Of a DNA stretch of 64,000 nt, positions 47,446-58,092 are shown in pieces; position 1 is the stretch's first letter; each line of letters opens with the position of its first letter. Source of the DNA: Hordeum vulgare subsp. vulgare (taxonomy: Eukaryota; Streptophyta; Magnoliopsida; Poales; Poaceae); the NCBI RefSeq assembly GCF_904849725.1, contig NC_058523.1, forward strand, positions 335,957,948 to 336,021,947. The letters run 5' to 3'. A program made the position numbers and the translations under genes. The notes under the pieces were generated by a model that was not told where the DNA came from, ran no database searches, and worked only from the letters and a program-made list of their open reading frames with translations.

Positions 47446-48802
47446 TAACGTGACACCTTTTTGTTGCAAAATGCCTATGTTGCCTACTAATATTTGTGCC
47501 ATCTCTCAAAGTGGACACAAAAAATACCACATCATATTTGTGCTATATCACGACGCCCTGCCCAATTTCAAGAATTTTGTGTGAGTTTTGGATTTACTAC
47601 AATTTAAACCAATATTCTCAATGTTCCTCACAGGAGAAGAAAAATTGTGAACATGTCTCAAATTAGAAAAGAAAACCATACAATGCCTTTATGTGCCTAG
47701 TCATGACACCATGCCAACTTTCATGATCTTTTGACGAGTTTTGGATTTACGAGAACTTCAAAACCAAGTTTTTTAATGTTTGCGACTGAGCCAAGACGCT
47801 GGGATGTTTGAAATTCATTCCCATTTCTTGCATGGGACCTAAACATGCATCCAGGGACACATATATGATTTTTCAACCCATTTTGGTGCACTGGACATTG
47901 TGATTTTAGTTCAAATTTGAATTATGGACATTAAATGCATAGAGAACTCAATTAATATATAAAAAGCAAGGTGAACCCTCAATAATTTCATATTTGTGCA
48001 CTACACTTATATTGTTCTATGTTTTTCTAGAAAAAAAATCAAGGATAGAAGAGGCAGTGATATCGTTTCGCCCTCATATGTGACATGTATGTTCCATATC
48101 AAAACCACAAAGCTTCTTGTGAGAAGCTCTGATTTCTAAGAGGCTTGTACTAAAACATGTCCAAGTTGGACAACTTATTTACCATGGCATATGTGTGCCT
48201 TGTGACACACCATGCCAAGTTTCATAAATTTTGGACTAGTTTTCGATTTACGGGAATTAGAAAACAAAGTTTCTTGATGTTTGCGGCTGAGCCAAGATGC
48301 TGAGATGTTTTCAATTCATTCCCATTTCTTTCATGGGACTGAAAAATGCAAACATGGCCTCGTATATAATTTTCAACCAATTTTTTTGCGCTGGACCTTG
48401 TGATTATAGTTCAAATTTGAATTATGCACATTAAATGAATAGAATATTCAATAAAATTTTAAAAAAGGCCAAACAAACCCTGAATAATTCGATATTTAAG
48501 AACGACAGTCATGTTGATCTATGGTACCTCTAGAAAAAAATCAAGGCAAGAAGAGACACACGACGTTGTTTTTGCCAACAAGAGGTGAACGTTCCCCATC
48601 GGAACCACGTGGATTCTTATGAGAATCTCCCGTCTGTAAGGGGCTTGTGCCAAAACTTGTCCCAAATTGTGCATTTTTTACAAACATCACACATGAGCAA
48701 TGTCATGATTCCATGCCAAGTTTCATGAATTTCTGATAAGAATGTGATTTACTAGAATTTGAAAACACATATTCTCAATGCCTATGACCAAGCCAAAGCA
48801 CT
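47446..48802. repeat. ~500-bp tandem array, left part
   Basis: Imperfect direct repeats with period about 500 bp, anchored by catgccaa.tttcat near 47,711, 48,211 and 48,712, with a shorter unit start near 47,551. Each unit then shows a gattta(c/g) segment, gcgactgagccaag, attcattcccatttctt.catggga, acatatatgatttt, aaatttgaattatg and tctagaaaaaaa.tcaag in the same order. It resumes at 55,504 after E2, in phase. No coding potential is seen. Confidence 0.8.
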
Positions 48803-48874
48803 GATAGGCCAACTACAGAGGTTGAGACAACTCGCCCCTGGAATATTGCCCACTTGCGGCCTTACTACACCTAG
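48803..48874 (+). pseudogene. E2 integrase C-terminal tail
   Basis: 23 codons ending RPWNIAHLRPYYT and then TAG at 48,872-48,874. This matches the end of E1 integrase (15,706-15,770, minus). The rest of integrase is absent, so this is a truncation remnant that fixes the element's orientation. Confidence 0.85.
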
Positions 48875-50176
48875 AGCCATGGGCTCCTTTCTTTTCTGCA
48901 AATCTCAGAACTTGTAATCTTTTATTTATAAAGCAATAAAGCCGGCACCCACGAACTTCGGGGTCTTTTGCCGTTTCGGCTTCTTGAAAGCATGAGTTTT
49001 ATTGTTCCATGAGTCGTCCAAGCATGGACACTATCAGTATCAAAGAGCATAAGTCGCCACGCTGCACTTGTTTCAAAACTGGGTACTCACAAGCCAAAGA
49101 GGACCAAGGTTGCTACATTGCACGGTTCAAACATGGGCGCCTTATATGGTTTTGAGAATTAAGCCGGCTTACTTGGGGGCTACTAGTTCCTAAGTCGTTT
49201 TGCAGTAAGAGCGTAAACGCTTCTGCAATCCTATGTCCGACTTTTCCCTAATCATAGGTCACTTGGGGGCTTCCACTCACTAAGTTCAGCCTGAATACCC
49301 TCTTGGCTAGCGAAAAATTACCGTATTACAAATGGTTATACTGGACTATGTGTTGGACGAGTCGCCCTATGGACCCATGTACACTTGCCGAGTCAATCCG
49401 TTTTTTTGGACCCTGAACTCGCCTTGGTTAAAACATGAAAGGTACCAGCCAGAGCCACACATGGAAAATAGAGAAACCATTGGTTCACTGAAGCTTGACT
49501 CGCGCCTGATCACCCGGTCTAAATAACTTGGTCTATTGCAAAAGCCTTCTTAGGGTAGCACTAGAGTTTTGCAAACTCGTCCTATCCTGTCGTAGCTCAT
49601 CGAGCCAACAAATTTTACGACTATCTTCGTGGCACTGCCACAAGGTTTCGTAAACCTTTTTTATGACTCGCCGCGACTCACTGAGCCGGCTCCTTGCTTA
49701 TAACTCGCCATGACCCACTTGGGTGGTTTACCTCTTTCCACAACTCACTGAGTTGGCCTATGGTGTTTTCCCTGGCAAACAGGTTGAAGCAACTTTTTCT
49801 TGTCAAATTATGACACTTCCTAACTATCAAGCATTAGGATTGGTAAAGGCAATTAATGATTCGCAAAAAAGATAACAATTCAGAACTGTCAACAAGAAGG
49901 CATGGATGGAAGATTGTTTCCCTAAAACCTAATGACTATTACATGGCTCACTCAGCCATACTAGGCATCATCTCCCGGTCACGAAGAGATCAAATTGTTT
50001 TTGAAGAAATGATTACATGCTGAGTAAACTCAAGCCGCCTCCGGGTCACCTTGCCTTGAGCTCTCTTCATCTTCAATTTGTAAGTCGTCCAGCTTCCAGT
50101 TCCACTTGGACAAGGCAACGAATTCATCTTCATCGTTCAAAAAGACAGATAGGTCTGCTTCAAAGTGAAAGGGATT
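48875..50176. other. E2 spacer between integrase and antisense ORF
   Basis: No gene is seen. It is the inverted counterpart of 14,592-15,705 in E1, including repeats built on caagcatgg, catgggcgcc and gggggct near 49,010-49,150. Short frames are not conserved between E1 and E2. Confidence 0.6.
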
Positions 50177-51020
50177 CTAGGACCGGTGAGGAGTTAGGCT
50201 AGTAATTTCTAACAAAGGAATAGTCACCTTTTTATTATTGTCATCATACGCAGCCTGGTATTTGTTCAAGTCCAAACTTGCAACCAGCTGAGTCGCTGCG
50301 GAGCGGGACTCTTTCACAACCCGGTGGTAATCTTCTTCGGTGAACTCCGACTCGTTGTCTTTCAGCTCAGGATAACCAGCAGCTACCTCCTCTCGCTTGG
50401 GTTCAGAGGCATAGGCCAGGCACCGACTTAGGGTAGTCAGAGCTCCCTTGCGGGCGGCTGACCTCTTCAGTTCATCTACTTGCGGTGGAAACATTGACAG
50501 GCCACCCAGCGTATTCTTGATGGACTTAATTGGCTCCTTATTGCCCATCACTGCCTTCATCGTCATCATGGTCCCCGTGTACAGCTGCTCTGTAAGGTGT
50601 AAATTGCCTACAACTTCAGGATGTAGTCGTTTTGGAGGTTGGCAGCTCGTGGACCTACAAAGGTAAAACCATGACAATTAGTATTTGCAAACTAAATTGT
50701 TCCTCTTCTTTCCGACGAAGGGAATTTATCCTTACCAAAGATGGCTTGGATCATGTTGGAGATATGCTTTTTTAACCCAGAGAGCTCTTGTAGGGCGGTT
50801 TCTAGATTTTTCTCGGCTTGTTCCACCCGCTTCAGGATGGTGGCTTGATCAACATTGGCTTTCTTCTCAAGTTTTTGGTGATCAGCTTTCATTTTCTCCA
50901 TATCAGCCAGGGCCAACCGATATTTCTCTTCAGATTCAATCCGCGCATTCTGCTATTCGGCTAAGTTTTTCTTCAAGTCACCAAGGGATGACTCGGCCTG
51001 GGTTACAGATTCCTGCAAAC
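50177..51020 (-). pseudogene. E2 antisense ORF, last two exons
   Basis: The last exon (50,654-50,177) follows an acceptor tttgtag and encodes LTEQLYTGTMM, CLAYASEPK and SEFTEEDYH, matching E1 at 13,966-14,591. The preceding coiled-coil exon ends at 50,736 with a GTAAG donor, giving an 81-bp phase-1 intron at the same place as in E1. The final exon stops earlier than in E1 (after SLTPHRS). The function of the protein group is unknown. Confidence 0.65.
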
Positions 51021-51109
51021 AAATTTTGGGGAGACAAGTTTCAGAACCGTTGCAAGCAACATCCCTGACACTTGGGGGCTAATGTATGTTTCTTTTCAAA
51101 GTCATACAG

Positions 51110-51655
51110 AATTCATGACCCGGCTCATCTTTCAAAGGATGACCCGGCCCTTGGGGGCTACAGGTTGAAGTTCTTATTTAATTCAAGACCTGGCTCATTT
51201 TTCAAAAGATGACCCGTCCCTTGGGGGCTACAGGTTGAAGTTTTTATCTAATTCAAGACCTGGCTCATATTTCAAAAGATGACCCGGTCCTTGGGGGTTA
51301 CAGGTTGAAGTTTTATCTAATTCAAGACCCGGCTCATCTTTCAGAAGATGTCCCGGCCCTTGGGGGCTACAGGTTGAAGTTTTTATCTAATTCAAGACCC
51401 GTCTCATCTTTCAAAAGATGACCCGACGCTTGGGGGCTACAGGTTGAAGTTTTTATCTCATTCAAGACCCGGCTCATCTTTCAAAAGATGACCCGGCCCT
51501 TGGGGGCTATAGGTTGAAGTTTTCATCTAATTCAAAGACCCAGCTCATCTTTCAAAAGATGACCCAGCCCTTGGGGGCTATTGGTTGAAGTTTTCCTCTA
51601 ATTCAAGACCCGGCTCATCTTGCAAAAGAAGACCCGGCCCTTGGGGGCTATGGAC
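51110..51655 (-). repeat. ~71-bp minisatellite in E2 antisense gene
   Basis: Eight direct copies spaced 70-71 bp, anchored by cttgggggct near 51,150, 51,221, 51,291, 51,361, 51,430, 51,500, 51,571 and 51,641. Units hold the hairpin catcttt-ca-aaagatg. It occupies the same position between exons as the E1 array at 12,999-13,500 and is homologous to it in inverse orientation. Confidence 0.88.
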
Positions 51656-51704
51656 AGATATGGGTCTACCAGATATTGCAACAAACATAATTCATCAAAC
51701 AAGA

Positions 51705-52925
51705 TTAGTCTTCTGGAAGGCTAATGGGTAGAAGAACACATAACAAAGGACGTACCTCATGTTTCATTCGCATCATGTTAACCAAGCTCTTCTCCATTTC
51801 ATAACTCGGCTCCAGGCGACTTACGAAGCCAGAGCAGAGTTGCTCAAATTCAAGCTTCTCGTAACGGGGAAGCTTCATCTTAGTGATGTCTTGTTCCACA
51901 GAAGGATGGGCCTCTTTTGATGGATGTTTGGATAACACCGTTGTTGCAGGCTTTGAGTAGCCAGTACCAGTAACAATTACGGTATTTGGATCTTCAGTCG
52001 CCTAGGAAGAGCTTGGCGGGTTAACATTTTCAGTGGCCTCCTTCGGAGGGCCTGGAGAGTTGGTCCGTATGTGAGGAATGTCATCTACAGGATCATCACG
52101 AGCCGCTGCTTGTTCTTCATCAAACTCTGGGGCAGAGGTGCTCATACCTAACACCTCAGTTGTCTTAGGAGCAGAAGACAAGTCGCCAGTTTTTCTCTTC
52201 TTTGCTTGTGCTTTGAGATGAAAATACATCAAAGTTAGAACAAGTATCATTATTGGGAAGGAAAAAGGTTAATAAAAGAACTTACCCATGTACACGAAGC
52301 ATTGGCGGAAGAGCCGACATTACTCAGTCGCCAAATGAAGGAGGAGAGACCTGAAGTTCAAGGAGTGAACGAATTGTGAATAACATTTTCTACAAAAAGG
52401 AGAATGTGTTAAGAGGAGTATACCTCACTTGGTCATTTCTGAACAGTTGTCTTTTCGGGTACGCCGGAAACTAAGTCACCAGAATGGCTTCGGGTCTGAC
52501 ATTTGGGAGCATACCTCGCCTTCTTCAAAAGGAAATCAGGGTCCAGATAAGCATTTGGGTGAGATATGGGAACCTTTCCACAAGTCCGCCTGGCCGGCCT
52601 AGGTGAAGAGGAAGTTGAGTCGGAAGAAATAGAAATTACCTCGACGACGTCATCCTGGCTTTCATAACCATCATCCTATGCACAAAGGTAACATGGTATA
52701 AGCATAAGTCGGAACATAGTGATGACAAACAAAAGGGTAAATTTTTACCTCTGATTGCTCTTCGTCGGCTCGAGACTCACCTACGACGGATGACTCCTTG
52801 ACGGCGGCTTTGCCCTTGCTCTTCTTTTTCTTCTTTGGTGGCGGCTTAGTTGTTTTTTGGATAGTCACCTTTGGCCTTCGAGACCAAAATGTTGATCCTT
52901 TCTGGTGGATAGAATCAAATTTCAA
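51705..52925 (-). pseudogene. E2 antisense ORF, middle exons
   Basis: Frames 51,705-51,938 (PRYEKLEFEQLCSGF), 52,002-52,250 (KAQAKKRKTGDLSS, acidic Pro-rich) and 52,671-52,925 (KPPPKKKKKSKGKAAVKES, a Lys-rich segment) are separated by likely introns and small breaks. They match E1 sequences at 11,820-12,959 in order. The highly basic run could act as a nuclear signal; this is inference only. Confidence 0.55.
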
Positions 52926-53880
52926 ACCTTGAACATTGGCGCATATGTTGAAAGAGCAAAACGGAGGCGACTTAGATTATGACCGGTGGAGCCGGGTTGG
53001 AGAGGCAGAAAGGCTTGAGCCCAATCTTGGCACAGTTTTCCACGGACTTGCGGGTTAACTTCCTGATTATGTCGACAATGTCTTTTTCGGTGAGTTTTGT
53101 ATGAAAAAATCATTGGGGATGGTTCTCGCTGCTATCGTACTCGCACATCAGACCATCCCGGTGACTCAAAGGAAGAATTCTCCACTCCACCCAACAACGG
53201 AATAGGTCAACCCCGGTGAGCCCATTATTGGCCAAAGACCTTAGCTGGGAGAACATGGGGATAAATTACGATTCTTCTTCTTCAGTAGGTTTCTCTGGCA
53301 GCTGGAAATCCATGGGTAAGCGATCTTCTCTATAACGCGGAAGTGGGTTCTCGCCGGGAGGAGAAGTGTCACGACAATAAAACCATGACTCGGCCCATCC
53401 TTTGGGATGGCTAGGCACGACGACAGACGGGAACCCACATTCTCGGCAGCACTGGATGTTGACCCCCCCCCCCCAAGTTCCAAGTTGGGCCCGCTGGTAA
53501 ATTCGGTCTCGCGGTTCAGATGGAAGAAGTTCCAAAATAGTAGCACTGTGGGCTCTGTCTGCAGATAGGCCTCTCAAAATACTTGGAATTGGCAGAGGTT
53601 ATTGATGGAGTTGGGCCCCAAGTCTTGAGGGTGAACATTGAGGAAGTGCAGAGCGTCTGTAAAAAACTTTGACCCGGGAGGCTGGAAGCCTTGCTCAAGA
53701 TGATCAACAAAAACAACTACTTCCCCCTCGGCATGATTGGGAGTCACCTCCCTGGGGCGGTCCACCGACCAACAATTTCCTTACGGTCAAGATAACCCGT
53801 CAAAACATATTTCTCGAGATAGGCGTCAGTGATCTTGGTTGGTAGCCAATTGCATTTCCAGATACTGACCATGACTACAA
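52926..53880 (-). pseudogene. E2 antisense ORF, N-terminal domain (PF04195-like)
   Basis: Minus-strand frames 53,574-53,765 (GEVVVFVDHLEQGF, NSINNLCQFQVF) and 53,241-53,577 (HPKGWAESWFYCRD, LPMDFQLPEKP) represent the same 'putative gypsy type transposon' domain as E1 10,820-11,500. The frame changes at about 53,575. A run of 12 C at 53,463-53,474 lies within the domain and is a likely slippage site. Confidence 0.72.
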
Positions 53881-55000
53881 AAAGAAGGAACAAGGCGGTT
53901 TATTAAAGACCATAAAAGTGGTAAGTCGCCGAGATATACAATATGACTGTAGGGATGTTATGACTCGCCATTCGGTAACCAAAGGTCTGGATATGGGGAT
54001 ATTCTGACTCGCCAATTGAGAGATTTATGGCATGTCCGCAAAGGCGTTATGACTCGCTATTCAGCAATCAAAGGCGTAGCTATGGTGATGTTCTAACTCG
54101 CCGTGGTGGAAGAAGGTGAGTGGCGACTCTAAAAGGATATTTTCCTTAGGAATATTCCCGGGAGGAGGATAAACATGTTTCTAAAAGCGAGCAATAAATT
54201 ACGGATCTGCGGGTGGACAAGATTGAAACGAAAGTGCATGGCAAAATCACTAAATCTATGAACGCGGAAAATGCGACAGGGATGCCGTATGAATCCATGA
54301 AGTAAAGCATCAGGTGGCCGAGGGTTGCGGCGAAACTACCATGATCTACCGCCACAAAGGATCTACCATAAATATGTTGACGGATCTAACATAAGAGGGG
54401 AAATGTTCATCGCATTACTGAAGACAACCTAAAAGAACATGGGGGCGAGGTCTAACCCTAATGGAGGAAAGGTGCTTACCTGAGAAAGAAGGACGATCCT
54501 CAGAGGTGGATGCGGAAGGTCTGCGGTGCATACTGCACCTTTGGTTGGCCTGGGGATGTCCGGACCACGATGGCTGGCGGTGGAGCTTCGGGAACAGTGA
54601 AGAGGCAGAGGCGTAGGCGCGAGGAAGACGAAGCTGATGAGGAAGATGAAGTGGGGGTAGGTGACGGCGCCCCCACTCCCCCCGTGGCTATTTAAAAGCC
54701 GGGCGCTGGAAACAAAACGGCAGGCGCGAGAGTAGAGGCGACAGATTGAAAATTCACAATGATGGCGCCTGGATTTTCACGATAACCAAATGACGGTGAA
54801 AAAGATCCGTTGGCTAGTTACATCATTAAAATCCCTGAACTGGAGGGAAAAGGTGATGTCATCAAAAACCACTTGGCGGCTCAGACAATTCATGATGGAT
54901 GGCTTGTTGTTCGTCAAAAGATGGAAGTGATACAAGTCGCCCCAAAATGAGCGTGGAAGTTCATTGGCATGAATAAATTCAAGTCAATCTGGGGCCTAAT
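53881..55000. other. E2 sequence between antisense ORF and 3' LTR
   Basis: No firm gene. The first part (53,930-54,110) repeats gactcgcc-containing units of about 60 bp. The rest should include the promoter and 5' leader of the antisense gene on the minus strand and ends at the polypurine-like caatctggggcctaa before the LTR. E1 lacks about 0.8 kb of this region. Confidence 0.5.
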
Positions 55001-55503
55001 GTTGGGGATATTACCTGCGGTGTAACCCACCCTAACTGGGCCGGGTCACTAAAGGGGCGACTCATCCTTTGTTAATGCAAGCCTTGGCCCACGGGCCCAG
55101 CCGGATGGTGGTTCAGGATTGATGCAGAAGGTAAGCCGCCAAGGAGGTTTCCAGGCTTGGAAAGCACAGCGTCTTAGAGATATGGAAGACCACGATCTGT
55201 AGCGTGGCTAGGACTCTTGTAAACCCAAGGGCCTCGACCTATATATAAAGGTGATTCCCTGGGGCAGATAGGGCAGGTGAGAAATCATAGAGAGCTCGGT
55301 CAGGCGAATTACGCCCTCCTTGTAATCGAATCCATCATCAATGTACACAAAGATGGACGTAGGCTTTTACCTCCACACGAGGGGCCGAACCTAGGTAAAT
55401 CTGAGTCTCGCTTTCGCTCACCCCCTTTGAGTCGCCACCAAGGTGTGATGGCTACTTCATTAAGTCCTTTCACGAGGACATCTGTCGTGACAAAACCACG
55501 ACA
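55001..55503 (+). repeat. 3' LTR of E2
   Basis: 503 bp from tgttggggatatt to aaaccacgaca, matching the E1 and E3 LTRs. The TATA box is at 55,242-55,249. It is followed directly by array sequence (gcgaattttg). Confidence 0.88.
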
Positions 55504-56250
55504 GCGAATTTTGTATTTCATTCTCATTTCTTGCGTGGGACCAAAACATGCAACTAGTGACACATATATGATTTCTCAACCAATTTTCATGCGTATGACC
55601 TTGTGATTATAGTTCAAATTTGAAATATGCACATTAAATGACTAAAAATTCAATTAATGTATAAAAATCCAAAATGAATCCTTAATATATTTTTATTTAA
55701 GCACAACACTCATGTTGCTCTATGGTGCCTCTAGAAAAAAAATTCAAGGCAAGAAGAGACAAAGGATGTTGTTTCTGCCCACAAAAGGTGAAAGTTCCCT
55801 ATTGGAACCACATGGCTTCTTGTGAGAATACCCATTTTGTAAGAGGCTTCTGCCAAACCTTTTCCCAAACTAGGCAATTTTTTACCACGTCACACGAGAA
55901 CCATGTCAAGATACCATGCCAAGTTTCATAAATTTCTCATGAGAATTGGATTTACTGAAATTTGGAAACACATATTCCTTATGTCTATGGCCGAGCAAAA
56001 CCACCGCGAGGTTTGAAATTCATTCTCATTTCTTGCATGAGACCAAAACATGCGGCCGGTGACACATATATGATTTTTAATCAATTATGGTGCAATCTAG
56101 AATGTGCTTGCAGGTCATATTTGAAATATGTGCATTAAATGTCTCAACACTCAATTTATGTTTAAAAAGGCCTAATGAACCCTGAATAATTCCATATTTT
56201 AACAAAAACTCATATAGTTGCATGTTCACTATAGATAAATGTTATTACAA
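55504..56250. repeat. ~500-bp tandem array, right part
   Basis: Continues the array of 47,446-48,802. The anchor catgccaagtttcata is at about 55,914, which is 512 bp after the 48,712 anchor once E2 is removed. A further partial unit runs to about 56,250. Same internal order of motifs; no genes. Confidence 0.8.
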
Positions 56251-56452
56251 TCCAGACACCTTCTTTTGCCGATACATCGAACAATTTGTGATCATGAACC
56301 GTGTCTGATGTAGTGCAAAATATCTTGGCCCAATCCTCATATATGTGTTATGCTGGAAGCTTAGTTGGCTACACTCCACCGTTGGCTCGTCAACCACATA
56401 GTTACACTTCCTCCAAAAGCCCATTTTACCGCTCAAATGTCGCCGATGAAAG

Positions 56453-57073
56453 ATGTGGACGTGGATCCTCGTCGAGAAGGCAAATTCGGTGACCCACTTT
56501 AGCCCGAGCATGGTCGCATCAGCCATGAACGCACTCACAACATCCATGAGCGTGGCCGCAATCTCCGACACGGCGGTTGTGGCCACCGAAAGGGTGGCTA
56601 CTACAGTTGAGATGCCGATAGGAACATCCGCGACTGGGATAGCAAATGGCGACAATGGCACAACAACTGTCCATTCCTCAGCGGTCATTGTAGCCCTGAT
56701 GGTTGCTGCCCATGCCTATGCCGAGGCCTCCCACTCCTAGCTCGTGTCAGTCACTACACTAATAGCAGCGGCCTTCTACGACACTGGTCGGCAACCTACG
56801 TCCGAAGAGTTGGCAATCGCTGAGTGCGCTTGGGCAGCCGTCGTTCTGTCGTCGGACTCCCTAGCCGAGATGGATGCCGTCAACGTCTGGACCGCGGCTG
56901 CCCACACCCAGCTCATGGTGGCCTTTTCCAAAGAGATGGAAAACATGGACTATGAGATGCTTGCGGAAGATGTGGCAATCAATGGCATGGAGCCCCTTCC
57001 CACGGAGATCGTCGATCGTGAGCTGGTCATGGAGGATGTGGCGGATATCGACGGTCCTCACACGGAACATTAA
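56453..57073 (+). pseudogene. Hypothetical protein with one in-frame stop
   Basis: A GC-rich frame of 207 codons in one register from 56,453 to the TAA at 57,071-57,073, broken only by TAG at 56,738-56,740. The first half is Ala, Thr and Val rich. The second half is acidic and alanine rich (SLAEMDAVNVWTAAAH, MEDVADIDG). No domain is recognised. Codon use resembles the 46.2-kb ORF and differs from the AT-rich array to its left. The start is uncertain. It could be a degenerate grass gene or a fragment carried by a DNA transposon. Confidence 0.4.
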
Positions 57074-57576
57074 TCTTTGTTTAGAGCGCTGATAATTTGT
57101 TAGGGTAATGCTTAGGTCAATCAACTTTGTTTAGTTGCTTGATTAAGTAAGTGCAGCCTCTAGTGTAGGCTCTTTTGTGTAGTACCCAAATTAGCAATGT
57201 TAAATTATGCGATGACGTGGATGTCCATTGTAATGAGGGAAATTTGGACCAAAAATTGTTGCCATGTCCCAATTCCGACTTCCAAATGAAAAATGAAATT
57301 CAAGTACATTACACACAATTGGTTGGCACGAACTATGTGCAAAGTAGTACCAATATCTTATGTGGGAACCTTGGAGACCATAATTGGCACGTGGAAGCTC
57401 ATGACACACAATTCTGAATAAGGGACTATGTCCAATGACACTTTCCGCGCCAATTTTTCGTTGCCTTGAATGAAAATTTTGGGCTACCACGGAAATATAT
57501 ACCTCCCTCACCCCTGGTACCAACTAAAATCCACATTTCCACTGTTTCCTCCTTGCTTTACTTGTTCAAACCTTCA

Positions 57577-58079
57577 ATGCTTTCTTATAGTGTCGCCTCC
57601 TTGCCAGCGACGTTCCTTCCTGCTGCTCCACCACGTCCATCTAGACAGGTAATCCACACACCCATACTCCCTCTCCCTCACCCCCTCCTCCTACAGCATA
57701 CATGCCCCGACCGTCGGTGCAACACATTCCACCCAAATCACCGCACCATCCTACAAGTAATCGTCGTCGAAAGCCATGGTGCATGTAGTATAGCCAGGAT
57801 CTCAAGGATCATTTGGCAACACAGAAGCAAATCGTGGTTGCACATGCAGATGAGGCCGTGATGGCTACCACACGTGCTGACCCCCACATCTTGGTGGAAC
57901 ACCTCGCCGTCAAGGCCACCGACAACGCCTCCTGCACGGACGTCATCGCGCTGTTGGCTGCTATAAATGACAGCTCATGGTCTTTTCTCAAGGGCACCTC
58001 CGCAGCTCTAGAGCCGACAGGTTGGTGCCGGGATAGGATTAGGCCACTCACCACTACGAGGAGGGTACCCACAATATGA
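57577..58079 (+). CDS. Hypothetical two-exon gene
   Basis: A TATA box (atatata, 57,495-57,501) lies about 75 bp before an ATG at 57,577. Exon 1 (57,577-57,648, 24 codons) ends CAG with a GTAATC donor. After a 149-bp intron, exon 2 opens at 57,798 following tagccag and runs in phase to a TGA at 58,077-58,079. The predicted protein is 117 residues: a hydrophobic/Pro-rich start (MLSYSVASLPATF) and an Ala-rich, acidic helical second part (ADEAVMATTRADPHILVEHL). No family is recognised. N4 begins 14 bp beyond the stop, so the true 3' end may be lost. The model is plausible from splice signals but untested. Confidence 0.35.
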
Positions 58080-58092
58080 AGGCCTCGCCCTC

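Larger units (their letters stand above)
48803..55503 (+). mobile_element. E2: 5'-truncated E-family element
   Basis: A plus-strand relative of E1 that retains the last 23 integrase codons, the spacer, the antisense ORF (minus strand) and a 3' LTR. Everything upstream (5' LTR, gag and most of pol) is missing. The left edge joins directly to the ~500-bp array and the right edge rejoins the array in phase. No target duplication is found, as expected if a deletion removed the 5' part. Confidence 0.85.
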
